NCBI GenBank assembly: GCA_003240755.1
Contig: QFNF01000010.1
Coordinates: forward strand, 62,001-126,000
DNA: 64,000 nucleotides
Reading direction: 5' to 3'
DNA from: Sphingomonas hengshuiensis
Lineage (GTDB): Bacteria > Pseudomonadota > Alphaproteobacteria > Sphingomonadales > Sphingomonadaceae
Within the stretch, counting starts at the first letter, position 1; the number at the start of each line of letters is the position of its first letter. The position numbers were made by a program, and so were the translations under genes. Shown here one piece after another: positions 1-7,687 of this stretch. The notes below the pieces were generated by a model. The model was not told the DNA's origin. It did not search any database and saw only the letters and a list, made by a program, of their open reading frames with translations.

Positions 1-507
1 CGAATTGCGGCTTTCCTCGATCCGCAGCGTCATCCGTTCGCCGAGCTTGGTAAACTCGCCGACCTTGATCGAGGCGCCCAGCGCCCCGGTGCGCAGTTCG
101 AAGCGCAACGCCTCGTAATTATAGCGCGCCAGCGGCTGGACGAAGCCGACGATCGCGAGGTTCGCCGCCGCCAGTATCGTGGCGTAGATGAACGGCACCC
201 GCAGCAGCCGCCAATAGCTCATGCCGACGCCGAGCATCACGTCCAGCTCGGACGAGGTGGCGAGCTTGCGGAACGCCAGCAGGATGCCGAGCATCAGCCC
301 GATCGGAATGCCAAGGCCCAGATATTCTGGCAGCAGGTTGGCGAGCATCCGCCACACGACGCTGACCGGACCGCCCTCTGCCGCGACGAAATCGAACAGC
401 CGCAGCATCCGGTCGAGGACGAGCAGCATCGCCGAGATCAGCAGCGTCGAGAAGAGCGGCACCGCGATCAGCCGGGCCATGTAGCGATCGATCGATGGCA
501 TGGACAT
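1..507 (-). CDS. lptF: LptF-type lipid export ABC permease (5' part, cut by window edge)
   Basis: Inner-membrane permease subunit of the LptB2FG exporter, which lifts outer-membrane lipid out of the inner membrane towards LptC/LptA. The visible 169 codons begin MSMPSIDRYMARLIAVPLF and show the family pattern: a cytoplasmic start, a first membrane segment at about residues 11-33, the LDRMLRLFDFV stretch after it, a second segment around LGLGIPIGLMLGILLAF and a third around residues 110-130. The start could also be the second Met at 501. It lies 74 bp downstream of the serine palmitoyltransferase gene on the same strand. Sphingomonads use glycosphingolipids in place of LPS, so placing a lipid exporter here fits export of sphingolipid; that substrate is inference. 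The C-terminal half lies outside the window. Confidence 0.85.
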   Translation of the reverse strand, partial: MSMPSIDRYMARLIAVPLFSTLLISAMLLVLDRMLRLFDFVAAEGGPVSVVWRMLANLLPEYLGLGIPIGLMLGILLAFRKLATSSELDVMLGVGMSYWRLLRVPFIYATILAAANLAIVGFVQPLARYNYEALRFELRTGALGASIKVGEFTKLGERMTLRIEESRNS

Positions 508-581
508 GGCTATAGCGAAGGTGGCGCCATACGCCAGCCCGGATGCAACGTTGCAAATCCTCCCCGGCGACGGGGCGGGGG

Positions 582-1844
582 TCAGCCAAGGACGCCGACC
601 GCCTTGCCCGCCGCCTCGAACATGCCGAGGATCGTTTCGACCTGTTCCGCGCTGTGTTCGGCACAGAGCGAGCAGCGCAGCAGGAAGGTCCCGGCCGGGG
701 TCGCGGGCGGGCGGGCCATGTTGACGTACAGGCCGCCGTCCAGCAGCGCCTGCCACATCGCCACCGCCTGGGTCTGGTCCTTCAGGATCACGGCGATGAT
801 CGCGGACTGCGGCGTATCGGTGCCGAGCGTGAAGCCGAGGTCCCGCAGCCCGCCGTGCAGTCGTTTCGAGTTGCGCCACAGATGCGCGCGCTTGTCGCCG
901 GCATGCATCAGTTTCCGGATCGAGGTGGCGGCGGTCGCGACGACCGAGGGCGGCAGCGACGCGGTGAACACGTACGGCCGGCATACCAGCCGCATCACGT
1001 CGAACTTGGGATGGTTCGACACGCAGAAGCCGCCGACCGTGCCGACCGATTTGGAAAAGGTGCCGACGACGAAATCGACGTCCTTTTCGACGCCCTGTTC
1101 CTCGTACACGCCGCGGCCATTGGGGCCGAAAAAGCCCATGCCATGCGCCTCGTCGACCAGCACCATGCAGCCATGCTTCCGTGCGACGGCCACCATTTCG
1201 GGAAGCGGCGCGATGTCGCCGAGCATCGAATAGACCCCCTCCAGCACGACCAGCTTGCCCGGTTCCCTGGGCAGCCGCCCCAGCCGCCGGTCGAGGTCCT
1301 CGACGGAATTGTGGCGGAAGCGCACGATCTCGGCATTGCCGAGCGAACAGCCGTCATAGATCGACGCATGGCTGTCGGCGTCGAGGATGATGTATTCGCC
1401 CTTGCCCGCCAGGGTCGAGATGATGCCGAGATTGGCCTGGTATCCGGTCGAGAACACCATGGCGTGTTCGGTGCCGTAGAATTCGCGCAGCGCCGCTTCG
1501 CAATCCTTGTGCGGGTCGTAGGTGCCGTTCAACACGCGGCTGCCGGTGGTGCCCGCGCCGAATTCGTCCAGCGCCTTCTTGCCCGCCGCGACGACGTCGG
1601 GGTCGAAGGTCATGCCCATATAGTTGTAGGTGCCGAGCAGGATCGTGTCCTTGCCGCGGATCACCGCCTGCGTCGGTGACGTCACCTTGTCCATCACGAT
1701 GGCAAAGGGATCGCGGACGCCGGTCGCCAGCAGAGCCTCGCGTTCGGCGATCAGCGCGTCGAACTTGCTGAACAGGTCGCGTTCCGGCGCGATCGCCGGG
1801 GGCGAGTCGGGCAGGGCATGGGCGGTGGCGGCGGCTTCGGTCAT
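582..1844 (-). CDS. spt: Serine palmitoyltransferase
   Basis: Condenses L-serine with a palmitoyl thioester to 3-ketosphinganine, the first step of sphingolipid synthesis; a cytoplasmic PLP enzyme. The 420-residue length equals that of the characterised Sphingomonas enzyme. Visible features: His159 in DADSHA (stacks on the cofactor ring), Asp231 and His234 in DEAH, and Lys265 in GTFSKSVG, the Schiff-base lysine. The C-terminal NMARPPATPAGTFLLRCS segment is characteristic. Related alpha-oxoamine synthases (KBL, BioF, HemA) are less likely given the motif match and the neighbours. It sits 31 bp downstream of the acyl carrier protein gene and is followed by lptF, in a same-strand run reaching back to obgE. 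Confidence 0.96.
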   Translation of the reverse strand: MTEAAATAHALPDSPPAIAPERDLFSKFDALIAEREALLATGVRDPFAIVMDKVTSPTQAVIRGKDTILLGTYNYMGMTFDPDVVAAGKKALDEFGAGTTGSRVLNGTYDPHKDCEAALREFYGTEHAMVFSTGYQANLGIISTLAGKGEYIILDADSHASIYDGCSLGNAEIVRFRHNSVEDLDRRLGRLPREPGKLVVLEGVYSMLGDIAPLPEMVAVARKHGCMVLVDEAHGMGFFGPNGRGVYEEQGVEKDVDFVVGTFSKSVGTVGGFCVSNHPKFDVMRLVCRPYVFTASLPPSVVATAATSIRKLMHAGDKRAHLWRNSKRLHGGLRDLGFTLGTDTPQSAIIAVILKDQTQAVAMWQALLDGGLYVNMARPPATPAGTFLLRCSLCAEHSAEQVETILGMFEAAGKAVGVLG

Positions 1845-1875
1845 GATGTCGGTCTTTCGGGGGCCGGGCGGGGGA

Positions 1876-2121
1876 TCAGGCGGTCTTCAGCTTCTCGACG
1901 GCGTCGGCCAACTGCCCGACGGTTTCGATATCCGCCTGCATGTTCATGGTGATGACGATGTCGAATTCGTCCTCCACCGCCGCGACGAAATCCATCACGG
2001 TCAGGCTGTCCCATTCGAGATCGCCGGCAAAGGTCGTCGCCTCGGTCAGTTCGACACCCTTCTTGTTGAACGGTTCGATCAGGTCGGTGATCGTGGCGAA
2101 GGTGGCGGCGCGGTCGCTCAT
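1876..2121 (-). CDS. Acyl carrier protein of the sphingolipid cluster
   Basis: An 81-residue carrier protein. The phosphopantetheine attachment serine is Ser39 in the motif LEWDSLTVMDF, and the acidic helix II/III surface of ACPs follows (AAVEDEFDIVITM). It is not the housekeeping AcpP, whose motif is normally DSLDTVEL. Its place between the ceramide-reductase-like gene and spt, 33 and 31 bp from its neighbours, matches the Caulobacter sphingolipid locus where a dedicated ACP is coupled to serine palmitoyltransferase. The likely role is to present the acyl chain to Spt or to the ceramide synthase; which of the two is inference. Confidence 0.88.
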   Translation of the reverse strand: MSDRAATFATITDLIEPFNKKGVELTEATTFAGDLEWDSLTVMDFVAAVEDEFDIVITMNMQADIETVGQLADAVEKLKTA

Positions 2122-2154
2122 GCGGGTCTTTCCAATATACGTGGTTGCGCGCGG

Positions 2155-3054
2155 CTATAGCAGACGATGCGCGCGATACCATGCCGCGGTGTCGGCAAGG
2201 CCGCGCGCCGTAGCGATACGCGGCTCCCACAGATCGGCCGGGGGGCGACGGTCGGGGTCGGCCGTCCAGTCGGGATGGGCGAGGTAGCGCGCGCGGTCCT
2301 CGGTCAGCTTGGCGGCGGGGCCACGCAAGCCCCGGTCCAGCTTCGCACCCAGCCGCAACAATCCGGCGGGCAGGTGCAGTGGCAGCACCCTGCGTCCCAC
2401 CGCATCGCCGATCAGCCGGGCGAGATCGGCATGGAGCATCGGGTTGCCGTCATCGACCTCGAGGATCGCGCGCGGCCCGTCGGTGTCGGCCAGCGTCAGC
2501 AGCAGCCGGGCGAGATCGTCGACCGCGATCAGGGCAACCCGCCCCGGCGGCGGCAGCAGTGCCAGTCCCATCTGCGCCATGCGGAACATGTCGCGCATTT
2601 CGGTATCGCCCGGACCATAGACCCCGGTCGGGCGGACGATGGTCCAGTCGCGATCGCTGGCGGCGACCAGTTCCTCGCCCGCGCGCTTCGATGCGCCATA
2701 GCGCGACAGTTGCGGTTCGCGCGCCGACAGCGAGGATACATGGACGAAACGTCGCACGCCCGCGTCGCGCGCGGCATCGAGCACGGCCTGCGTGCCTGCG
2801 ACATTGCCTGCGGTAAAGCCCGCCACGTCGGGGGCGCTCACGACGCCGGCGACATGGAGCACCACGTCGGCGCCGGTCATCAGTTCGGCAAGGCTTTCGG
2901 GTCTGTCGAGTGCGCCGCGCACCCAGCCGACATTGGGTTCGGCCGGTTGTGCCCGCCGGGTCAGCGCGCGGACGTGCCAGCCCTGTCCGACGCCCTGCGC
3001 GATCACGCGGCGTCCGACAAAGCCGGTGCCCCCGGTCAGCGCCATCGTCCTCAC
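2155..3054 (-). CDS. cerR: NAD(P)-dependent epimerase-family reductase, likely ceramide reductase
   Basis: An extended short-chain dehydrogenase/reductase of 299 residues. The nucleotide-binding loop TGGTGFVG is at residues 7-14 and the catalytic Tyr-x3-Lys pair is Tyr119/Lys123 (YGASK), preceded by the HVSSLSA serine strand. In Caulobacter the equivalent gene beside spt and the ACP encodes CerR, which reduces 3-oxo-ceramide; the assignment here rests on fold and position. The start is GTG at 3054, overlapping the proB stop by GTGA, which suggests translational coupling; an in-frame ATG at 3045 is the alternative. No bacterial ceramide synthase (bCerS) gene is visible in this window. Confidence 0.8.
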   Translation of the reverse strand: MRTMALTGGTGFVGRRVIAQGVGQGWHVRALTRRAQPAEPNVGWVRGALDRPESLAELMTGADVVLHVAGVVSAPDVAGFTAGNVAGTQAVLDAARDAGVRRFVHVSSLSAREPQLSRYGASKRAGEELVAASDRDWTIVRPTGVYGPGDTEMRDMFRMAQMGLALLPPPGRVALIAVDDLARLLLTLADTDGPRAILEVDDGNPMLHADLARLIGDAVGRRVLPLHLPAGLLRLGAKLDRGLRGPAAKLTEDRARYLAHPDWTADPDRRPPADLWEPRIATARGLADTAAWYRAHRLL

Positions 3055-4214
3055 AGCAGGGCCATATGGTTGCGATGGACCAGTGCCGATCGCGGGGCGT
3101 AACCCAGCAGTTCGGCCAGTTCGTCGCTGCGCCGGCCGACGATCCGCGCGGCATCGGCGGCGTCATATTCGGCGAGCCCCCGCGCGATGACCCGGCCGGC
3201 GGCGTCGACGATGCGGACAAGGTCGCCACGCATGAACCCGCCCTCGATCCCGATCGCGCCGGCCGGCAGCAGGCTGCCCCCGATCGCCAGCGCCCGGGCC
3301 GCGCCGTCGTCGACGCGGATCGATCCGCGATCGGTCAGTCCGCCCGACAGCCATGCCTTGCGCGCCGGGGCATTGCCGGGGGTCGTGAACACGGTGCCAT
3401 GGCCGGTGTCGCCGAAGCGGGCGAGCGGATGGTCGATGCGGCCGGTAGCGATGGCCAGGTTCGCGCCGGCGCCGGTTGCGATCCGCGCCGCCTCGATCTT
3501 CGATACCATGCCGCCCGATCCCATGCCCGAAGAGGACCGGGCGTCGGCCATGCCCGCGATCGTCGCATCGATCCGCGCGACATGCGGGATCAGCTTCGCA
3601 TCGGGGTTGCCGTGCGGGTTCGAATCGTACAGCCCGTCGATATCGGACAGCAATATGACGCCGTTCGCCCGCGCCGCCGCCCCGACCCGCGCGGCAAGCC
3701 GGTCATTGTCGCCGAAGCGGATTTCCTCGGTCGCGACGCTGTCATTCTCGTTGACGACCGGCACGACGCCCAGCTTGAGCAGCCGCCCGAGCGTGGCGGA
3801 GACGTTGAGGTAGCGACGGCGATCCTCCAGATCGTCGAGCGTCACCAGCAACTGGGCTGCGGTCAGGCGGTGGTGTCCGAGCAGTTCGGCCCAGATGCTC
3901 GACAAGGCGATCTGTCCGGTAGCGGCGGCGGCCTGCGCGTCCTCGAGGCTTGCACGGCCACCCCTGGCAAGCCCCAGTCGCCGCGCGCCCAGCGCGATGG
4001 CGCCGGAGGAAACGACGACGATCTGCTGCCCGGCGGCGACCCGCGCGGCGATGTCGGCCACCAGCGACGCCAGCCAGTCGCGGCGCGGCTGGCCATCAGG
4101 CGCGATGAGGAGTGCCGATCCGACCTTGACGACCAGCCGGGGGCAGGTTGCGGTTGCGAACAGTTCCCCCCCCCGTCGCGTCGGGGATGCGGGAACGCTC
4201 AGATCGGCGACCAT
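3051..4214 (-). CDS. proB: Glutamate 5-kinase
   Basis: Phosphorylates L-glutamate with ATP to gamma-glutamyl phosphate, the committed step of proline synthesis. The 387 residues contain the amino-acid kinase domain (LVVKVGSALL near residue 28, VVVSSGAIALGARRLGL, NENDSVATEEIRFGDNDRLAA, LLSDIDGLY) followed by a C-terminal PUA domain from about residue 280. The ATG at 4214 was chosen because it lies just inside the obgE end (16-bp overlap) and leaves a short N-terminal tail before the kinase domain. The stop overlaps the cerR start by 4 bp. The obgE-proB order is common in alphaproteobacteria; continuing directly into sphingolipid genes is less usual. Confidence 0.95.
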   Translation of the reverse strand: MVADLSVPASPTRRGGELFATATCPRLVVKVGSALLIAPDGQPRRDWLASLVADIAARVAAGQQIVVVSSGAIALGARRLGLARGGRASLEDAQAAAATGQIALSSIWAELLGHHRLTAAQLLVTLDDLEDRRRYLNVSATLGRLLKLGVVPVVNENDSVATEEIRFGDNDRLAARVGAAARANGVILLSDIDGLYDSNPHGNPDAKLIPHVARIDATIAGMADARSSSGMGSGGMVSKIEAARIATGAGANLAIATGRIDHPLARFGDTGHGTVFTTPGNAPARKAWLSGGLTDRGSIRVDDGAARALAIGGSLLPAGAIGIEGGFMRGDLVRIVDAAGRVIARGLAEYDAADAARIVGRRSDELAELLGYAPRSALVHRNHMALL

Positions 4215-5245
4215 TCGCGCGGTTCCTCGTCGTCGCCGGTGTCCTGCGCGTGCATCTCGCGCGGGCCGATCGCCGCGATCAACCGGTCGAGCACCGCTTC
4301 CAGCCCCTGGCCGGTGGCGCCGGAAAGCGGCAGGACCTGCGCGCCGCTCTCCGCCTCCAGTTCGGCGATCAGCGCGTCGGTCAGCTCCTCGTCGAGCAGG
4401 TCGGCCTTGTTGAGTGCGATCACCTCGGGCTTGTCTGCCAGGTCCGCGCCATATGCCTCCAGCTCGCCGCGCACGATGCGATAGGCGGCGACCGGATCGT
4501 CGGCATGGCTGTCGATCAGGTGGAGCAGCACGCGGCACCGCTCGATATGCCCGAGGAACCGGTCGCCGATCCCCGCGCCGTCGGCAGCGCCTTCGATCAG
4601 GCCGGGAATGTCCGCTACCACGAACTCGCGCTGCCGGTGGCTGACCACGCCCAATTGCGGACGGGTGGTGGTGAAGGCATAGGCGCCGACCTTGGCATTG
4701 GCATTGGTCACGGCGTTGATGAACGTCGACTTGCCCGCATTGGGCAGCCCGACCAGCCCGGCATCGGCCAGCAGCTTGAGGCGCAGCCACACCCATGCCT
4801 CATCGCCCGGCCAGCCGGTGCCGTGCTGACGCGGGGCGCGGTTGGTCGAGGTCTTGTAGCTGGCATTGCCGCGCCCGCCGTCGCCGCCGCGCAGGAACAC
4901 CTCGCGCTGGCCCGGCCGGGTGAAGTCGGCGAGGACGGTCTCCTTGTCCTCCGACAGCACCTGCGTCCCCACCGGCACGCGGATGACGAGGTCGCGGCCG
5001 CCCGGACCGGTGCGGTTCGAACCGGCACCGCCGCTGCCGCGCGGTGCGCGGAAATGCTGGGTATAGCGGAAATCGATCAGCGTGTTGAGGCCCGGGACCG
5101 CTTCGAAGATGATGTCGCCGCCCTTGCCGCCATTGCCGCCATCGGGACCGCCATATTCCATGAACTTCTCACGGCGAAAACTGACGGCGCCGGGGCCGCC
5201 CCCGCCCGAACGGACGAAGATCTTGGCTTGATCGAGAAAATGCAT
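4199..5245 (-). CDS. obgE: Obg/CgtA GTPase
   Basis: Essential GTPase acting in 50S ribosome assembly and stress control. It has 348 residues. The glycine-rich Obg fold occupies residues 1-158 (for example KFMEYGGPDGGNGGKGGD). The G domain follows, with G1 GLPNAGKST at 166-174, the TTTRPQLG switch I, G3 DIPG at 212-215 and G4 NKAD near residue 285. The C-terminus (DDEEPREWSPI) is short and acidic. It sits upstream of proB with a 16-bp overlap and 9 bp downstream of a GNAT gene. Confidence 0.97.
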   Translation of the reverse strand: MHFLDQAKIFVRSGGGGPGAVSFRREKFMEYGGPDGGNGGKGGDIIFEAVPGLNTLIDFRYTQHFRAPRGSGGAGSNRTGPGGRDLVIRVPVGTQVLSEDKETVLADFTRPGQREVFLRGGDGGRGNASYKTSTNRAPRQHGTGWPGDEAWVWLRLKLLADAGLVGLPNAGKSTFINAVTNANAKVGAYAFTTTRPQLGVVSHRQREFVVADIPGLIEGAADGAGIGDRFLGHIERCRVLLHLIDSHADDPVAAYRIVRGELEAYGADLADKPEVIALNKADLLDEELTDALIAELEAESGAQVLPLSGATGQGLEAVLDRLIAAIGPREMHAQDTGDDEEPREWSPI

Positions 5246-5254
5246 GGCCTGCGC

Positions 5255-5770
5255 TTAGTCGGAGTCGCCGCAAGGGGGAAGGGGCTTCTGCAGGCGGCGA
5301 TACAGCACCAGCGCGTCGACCTCGCCCAGCGTCGGGTGGTCGAACGCGCCGGGCAATCGCCCGACCGTCTCGAATCCCAGCGACAGCCACAGCCTTACCG
5401 CGCGCGCATTGGTCGCGATCACGAAATTATACTGCATCGCGCGAAACCCGGCGGCGCGGGCGTGGTCGAACGAATGACCCGCCATCGCGCGGGCGATGCC
5501 GCGTCCGCCCGCCCGCGCCGCGACGGCATAGCCGCAATTGGCGACGTGCCGTCCGCCGCCGGCCTTGTTCGCGCGACAGAAATAGCTGCCGACGACCACG
5601 CCCGCCAGTTCCGCGACGAACACGGTGTGGTCGCTCGCCGTCCAGAAGGCGAGAATCCGGTCGGGCGTCATGTCGCGGTCGAGCGCATAGGTTTCGCCCG
5701 CGCGCACGATCGGCAGCAGGATATCGACGATCGCCGCCGCGTCGTCGCCGGTCGCGGGCCGAATGTGCAT
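5255..5770 (-). CDS. GNAT-family N-acetyltransferase
   Basis: A 171-residue acetyltransferase of the GNAT fold. It opens with the typical first strand and helix (MHIRPATGDDAAAIVDI). The acetyl-CoA pyrophosphate loop is seen as the glycine-rich AARAGGRGIARAM (the family R/Q-x-x-G-x-G/A), followed by the SFDHARAAGFRAMQYNFVIATN strand and the NARAVRLWLSLGFE helix near the end. The substrate cannot be read from the sequence. The start overlaps the stop of the upstream TetR gene by one base (TGATG), and obgE begins 9 bp after its stop, so it is probably in the same transcript. Confidence 0.88.
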   Translation of the reverse strand: MHIRPATGDDAAAIVDILLPIVRAGETYALDRDMTPDRILAFWTASDHTVFVAELAGVVVGSYFCRANKAGGGRHVANCGYAVAARAGGRGIARAMAGHSFDHARAAGFRAMQYNFVIATNARAVRLWLSLGFETVGRLPGAFDHPTLGEVDALVLYRRLQKPLPPCGDSD

Positions 5771-6351
5771 CAGCGGCTGTCGCGTGCCAGGGTCAGGTGG
5801 CGTACCGCCAGCGCGCGCGCCTTGTCGCGCGGCAGGTGCAGCGCCTTTGCCATCGCCCCCCCCAGCAGCGCATCGCCCAGCGCCATCAGCACGAGCTGCA
5901 ACGTCTCCTCCGCCAGCGGCAGGTCACTCAGCGCCTGTTCGCTGCCCAGCCGGTCGACCAGCGCATGGATCGCGTCGAGGACCGGGTCGAGTGCATCGTC
6001 GTTGCCCGACAGGATCATCCAACTGGCCAGCGCCCCGGCACCCTCGCGGTCGAACGCGTCGAAGGTCAGGTCGACGATCTCGCGCGGGTCATGGTCGCCA
6101 TCGCGGGCACGCAGCACCGCCGCGCCGATGGTCGCGGTGATCGTCGTCGCCATCCGTCCGGCCAGTGCCTTCTGCAACCCCGACGCCGACCCGAAATGAT
6201 GCAGCAGGTTGGCATGCGTCCGCCCGATCCGTGTCGCCACGGCCTTCAGCGTTACCGCCTGCGGCCCCGCTTCGATCAGCAGGTCCCGCGCGGCATCCAG
6301 CGCGGCATCGCGGGATGCCTCGGGCGACAGGCGGCGTCGTGTTATTGACAT
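5770..6351 (-). CDS. TetR-family transcriptional regulator
   Basis: A 193-residue one-component repressor. The N-terminal helix-turn-helix spans about residues 12-60 (AALDAARDLLIEAGPQAVTL, then AVATRIGRTHANLLHHFGS); the ligand-binding half is helical and specific to this protein. It diverges from the hydrolase gene starting at 6399, with only 47 bp between the starts. That gap and the first codons contain the imperfect dyad TTGACAT-GA-ATGTAAG (6345-6360), a possible operator for both genes, though the symmetry is weak (5 of 7). Downstream it overlaps the GNAT gene by one base. Confidence 0.88.
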   Translation of the reverse strand: MSITRRRLSPEASRDAALDAARDLLIEAGPQAVTLKAVATRIGRTHANLLHHFGSASGLQKALAGRMATTITATIGAAVLRARDGDHDPREIVDLTFDAFDREGAGALASWMILSGNDDALDPVLDAIHALVDRLGSEQALSDLPLAEETLQLVLMALGDALLGGAMAKALHLPRDKARALAVRHLTLARDSR

Positions 6352-6398
6352 GAATGTAAGTAACTGGCAGAACGCATGGCATCAGTTGGAGCAGATTC

Positions 6399-7247
6399 AT
6401 GGCGAAAGCAAAGACTCCCGACGATCTGACGATCACCCCGCGCGACGTGCGCTTCGGGCGCGACGGATCGGTCCGGCGCTATTGGCTGAACGACGATCCG
6501 ATCGCGACGGCATTTTACAACGCGCTGTCGGTCACGTTTCCGAAGGGCGAGGGCTTCTTCATCGACAGCGTCCGGCAGTTCCGCGACGACGTGCCGCCGC
6601 GCCTGGCCGGCGAAATCCGCGCGTTCGTGAAGCAGGAGGCGATCCACACCCGCGAACATGTCGCCTTCAACCGGCACGTCACCGATCAGGGCTACGACAC
6701 GTCCCGGCTGGAGGCGCGGGTGGATCATGAGCTGGCGATCACCCGTGGCAAGCCGCCGATCGCCAATCTGGCGGCGACGATGGCGCTGGAGCATTTCACC
6801 GCGATCCTGGCGCACGAACTCGTTGCGAACCCGCGGCATCTGGCCGGTGGCGATCAGGCGGCGGCCGATCTGTGGCGCTGGCACGCGATCGAGGAGATCG
6901 AGCACAAGGGCGTCGCCTACGACACCTGGCTGCACGCCACGCGGCACTGGAGCCGGTTCAGGCGCTGGCGGATCAAGACGCTGGTGATGCTGATCGTCAC
7001 CGCGAAATTCTTCCGCGGACGAACCGCGGGGATGCTCGACCTGCTTGCGCAGGACGGGATGACCGGCGCGCGGGTGAAATGGCGCCTGTTCGCCTATGCC
7101 TTTGGACGCCCCGGCATGGCGCGCAAGGTCATGGGTATGTGGCTCGGCTTCTTCCTGCCGGGTTTCCACCCGTGGAACCATGACGATCGCGCGCTGATCG
7201 GGCTGGTCGACAGCGAGTTCGCCGCCGCGCGACTGGCCGGCGCCTGA
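6399..7247 (+). CDS. Metal-dependent hydrolase-like protein (PF10118 type)
   Basis: A 282-residue protein resembling the predicted metal-dependent hydrolase family PF10118/COG3687. It carries repeated acidic/histidine helices of the kind that bind two metals in a four-helix bundle: EAIHTREHVAFNRH near residue 76, MALEHFTAILAHEL near 128 and WHAIEEIEHKGVAYD near 160. The C-terminal third is hydrophobic in patches (TLVMLIVTAKFF, MWLGFFLPGF), suggesting membrane association. No reaction is established for the family; in sphingomonads a lipid or hydrophobic substrate is plausible but unproven. It is transcribed away from the adjacent TetR gene, the usual layout of a repressor and its target. Confidence 0.8.
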   Translation: MAKAKTPDDLTITPRDVRFGRDGSVRRYWLNDDPIATAFYNALSVTFPKGEGFFIDSVRQFRDDVPPRLAGEIRAFVKQEAIHTREHVAFNRHVTDQGYDTSRLEARVDHELAITRGKPPIANLAATMALEHFTAILAHELVANPRHLAGGDQAAADLWRWHAIEEIEHKGVAYDTWLHATRHWSRFRRWRIKTLVMLIVTAKFFRGRTAGMLDLLAQDGMTGARVKWRLFAYAFGRPGMARKVMGMWLGFFLPGFHPWNHDDRALIGLVDSEFAAARLAGA

Positions 7248-7287
7248 TCGCTTGTCCTGCCGCGCCTGGCGGGGCAGGGGTGCTGGC

Positions 7288-7485
7288 ATGCGAACGGTAT
7301 CGGAAAATGCGGCGGTCCGGCTCTACCACCTCGACGATGAGGGCGGGGTCGCGACGACGATCCTGTACGGAACGCTGGCAGAGGCGATGGCGGCGGCGGC
7401 ATGTCAGCCGGAGGAGATGCAGGCCGGTCTGTATCTACAGACCAGCAACGATGTGGTCGGCTATCTCGATCTGCTGGAGGGATGA
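7288..7485 (+). CDS. Small hypothetical protein (65 aa)
   Basis: A 65-residue protein beginning MRTVSENAAVRLYHLDDEGG and ending GYLDLLEG. The start at 7288 was preferred over the in-frame upstream ATG at 7252 because a GGGG-rich ribosome site (GGGGCAGGGG) lies 7 bases before it and the extra residues look like translated spacer. It starts 40 bp after the hydrolase gene on the same strand and ends just before a stem-loop, so it may be the last gene of that short transcript. No domain was recognised. Confidence 0.6.
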   Translation: MRTVSENAAVRLYHLDDEGGVATTILYGTLAEAMAAAACQPEEMQAGLYLQTSNDVVGYLDLLEG

Positions 7486-7486
7486 C

Positions 7487-7512
7487 CGGGGCGGCGGTCG
7501 CGCTGCGCCCCG
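7487..7512. terminator. GC-rich stem-loop between convergent genes
   Basis: A 7-bp perfect stem CGGGGCG/CGCCCCG at 7487-7493 and 7506-7512 directly follows the 65-residue gene and precedes the stop of the minus-strand 30-residue gene. No clear T-run follows, so termination is inferred from position. Confidence 0.4.
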
Positions 7513-7521
7513 AGCGCCGGA

Positions 7522-7614
7522 TTACTGATAGCCGCCTTCGTCCTCGCGTTCCTCGGCGGCTTCTTCCTGTACCTCTTCCATCTCTTCCTGTTCGGGCGTT
7601 TCCGGATCGGTCAT
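7522..7614 (-). CDS. Very small acidic protein (30 aa)
   Basis: A 30-codon frame, MTDPETPEQ followed by a Glu-rich tract and ending EDEGGYQ, with about half its residues acidic. A strong ribosome site (AGAGGAAG) sits 5 bases before the ATG, better than at many larger genes nearby, and the frame is closed by a normal stop. It lies downstream of a GNAT gene on the same strand, within 75 bp. Function is unknown; the composition suggests a disordered peptide. Short length makes chance occurrence possible, so the ribosome site is the main support. Confidence 0.55.
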   Translation of the reverse strand: MTDPETPEQEEMEEVQEEAAEEREDEGGYQ

Positions 7615-7687
7615 GGGGCTTCCTCTCGCGCGGCAGCAGCGCCGCGCGATATCAACCGGCCGGGAAGCCGAGGCGTTCCCGACGCCA

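Noticed and set aside
582..1844. Alternative calls as glycine C-acetyltransferase or 8-amino-7-oxononanoate synthase
   Set aside because: Length and motifs match Sphingomonas serine palmitoyltransferase, and the ACP and ceramide-reductase neighbours support it.
6345..6360. Dyad TTGACAT-GA-ATGTAAG as operator of the TetR gene at 5770
   Set aside because: The arms match at only 5 of 7 positions and overlap the TetR start; mentioned under the gene but too weak to list as a site.
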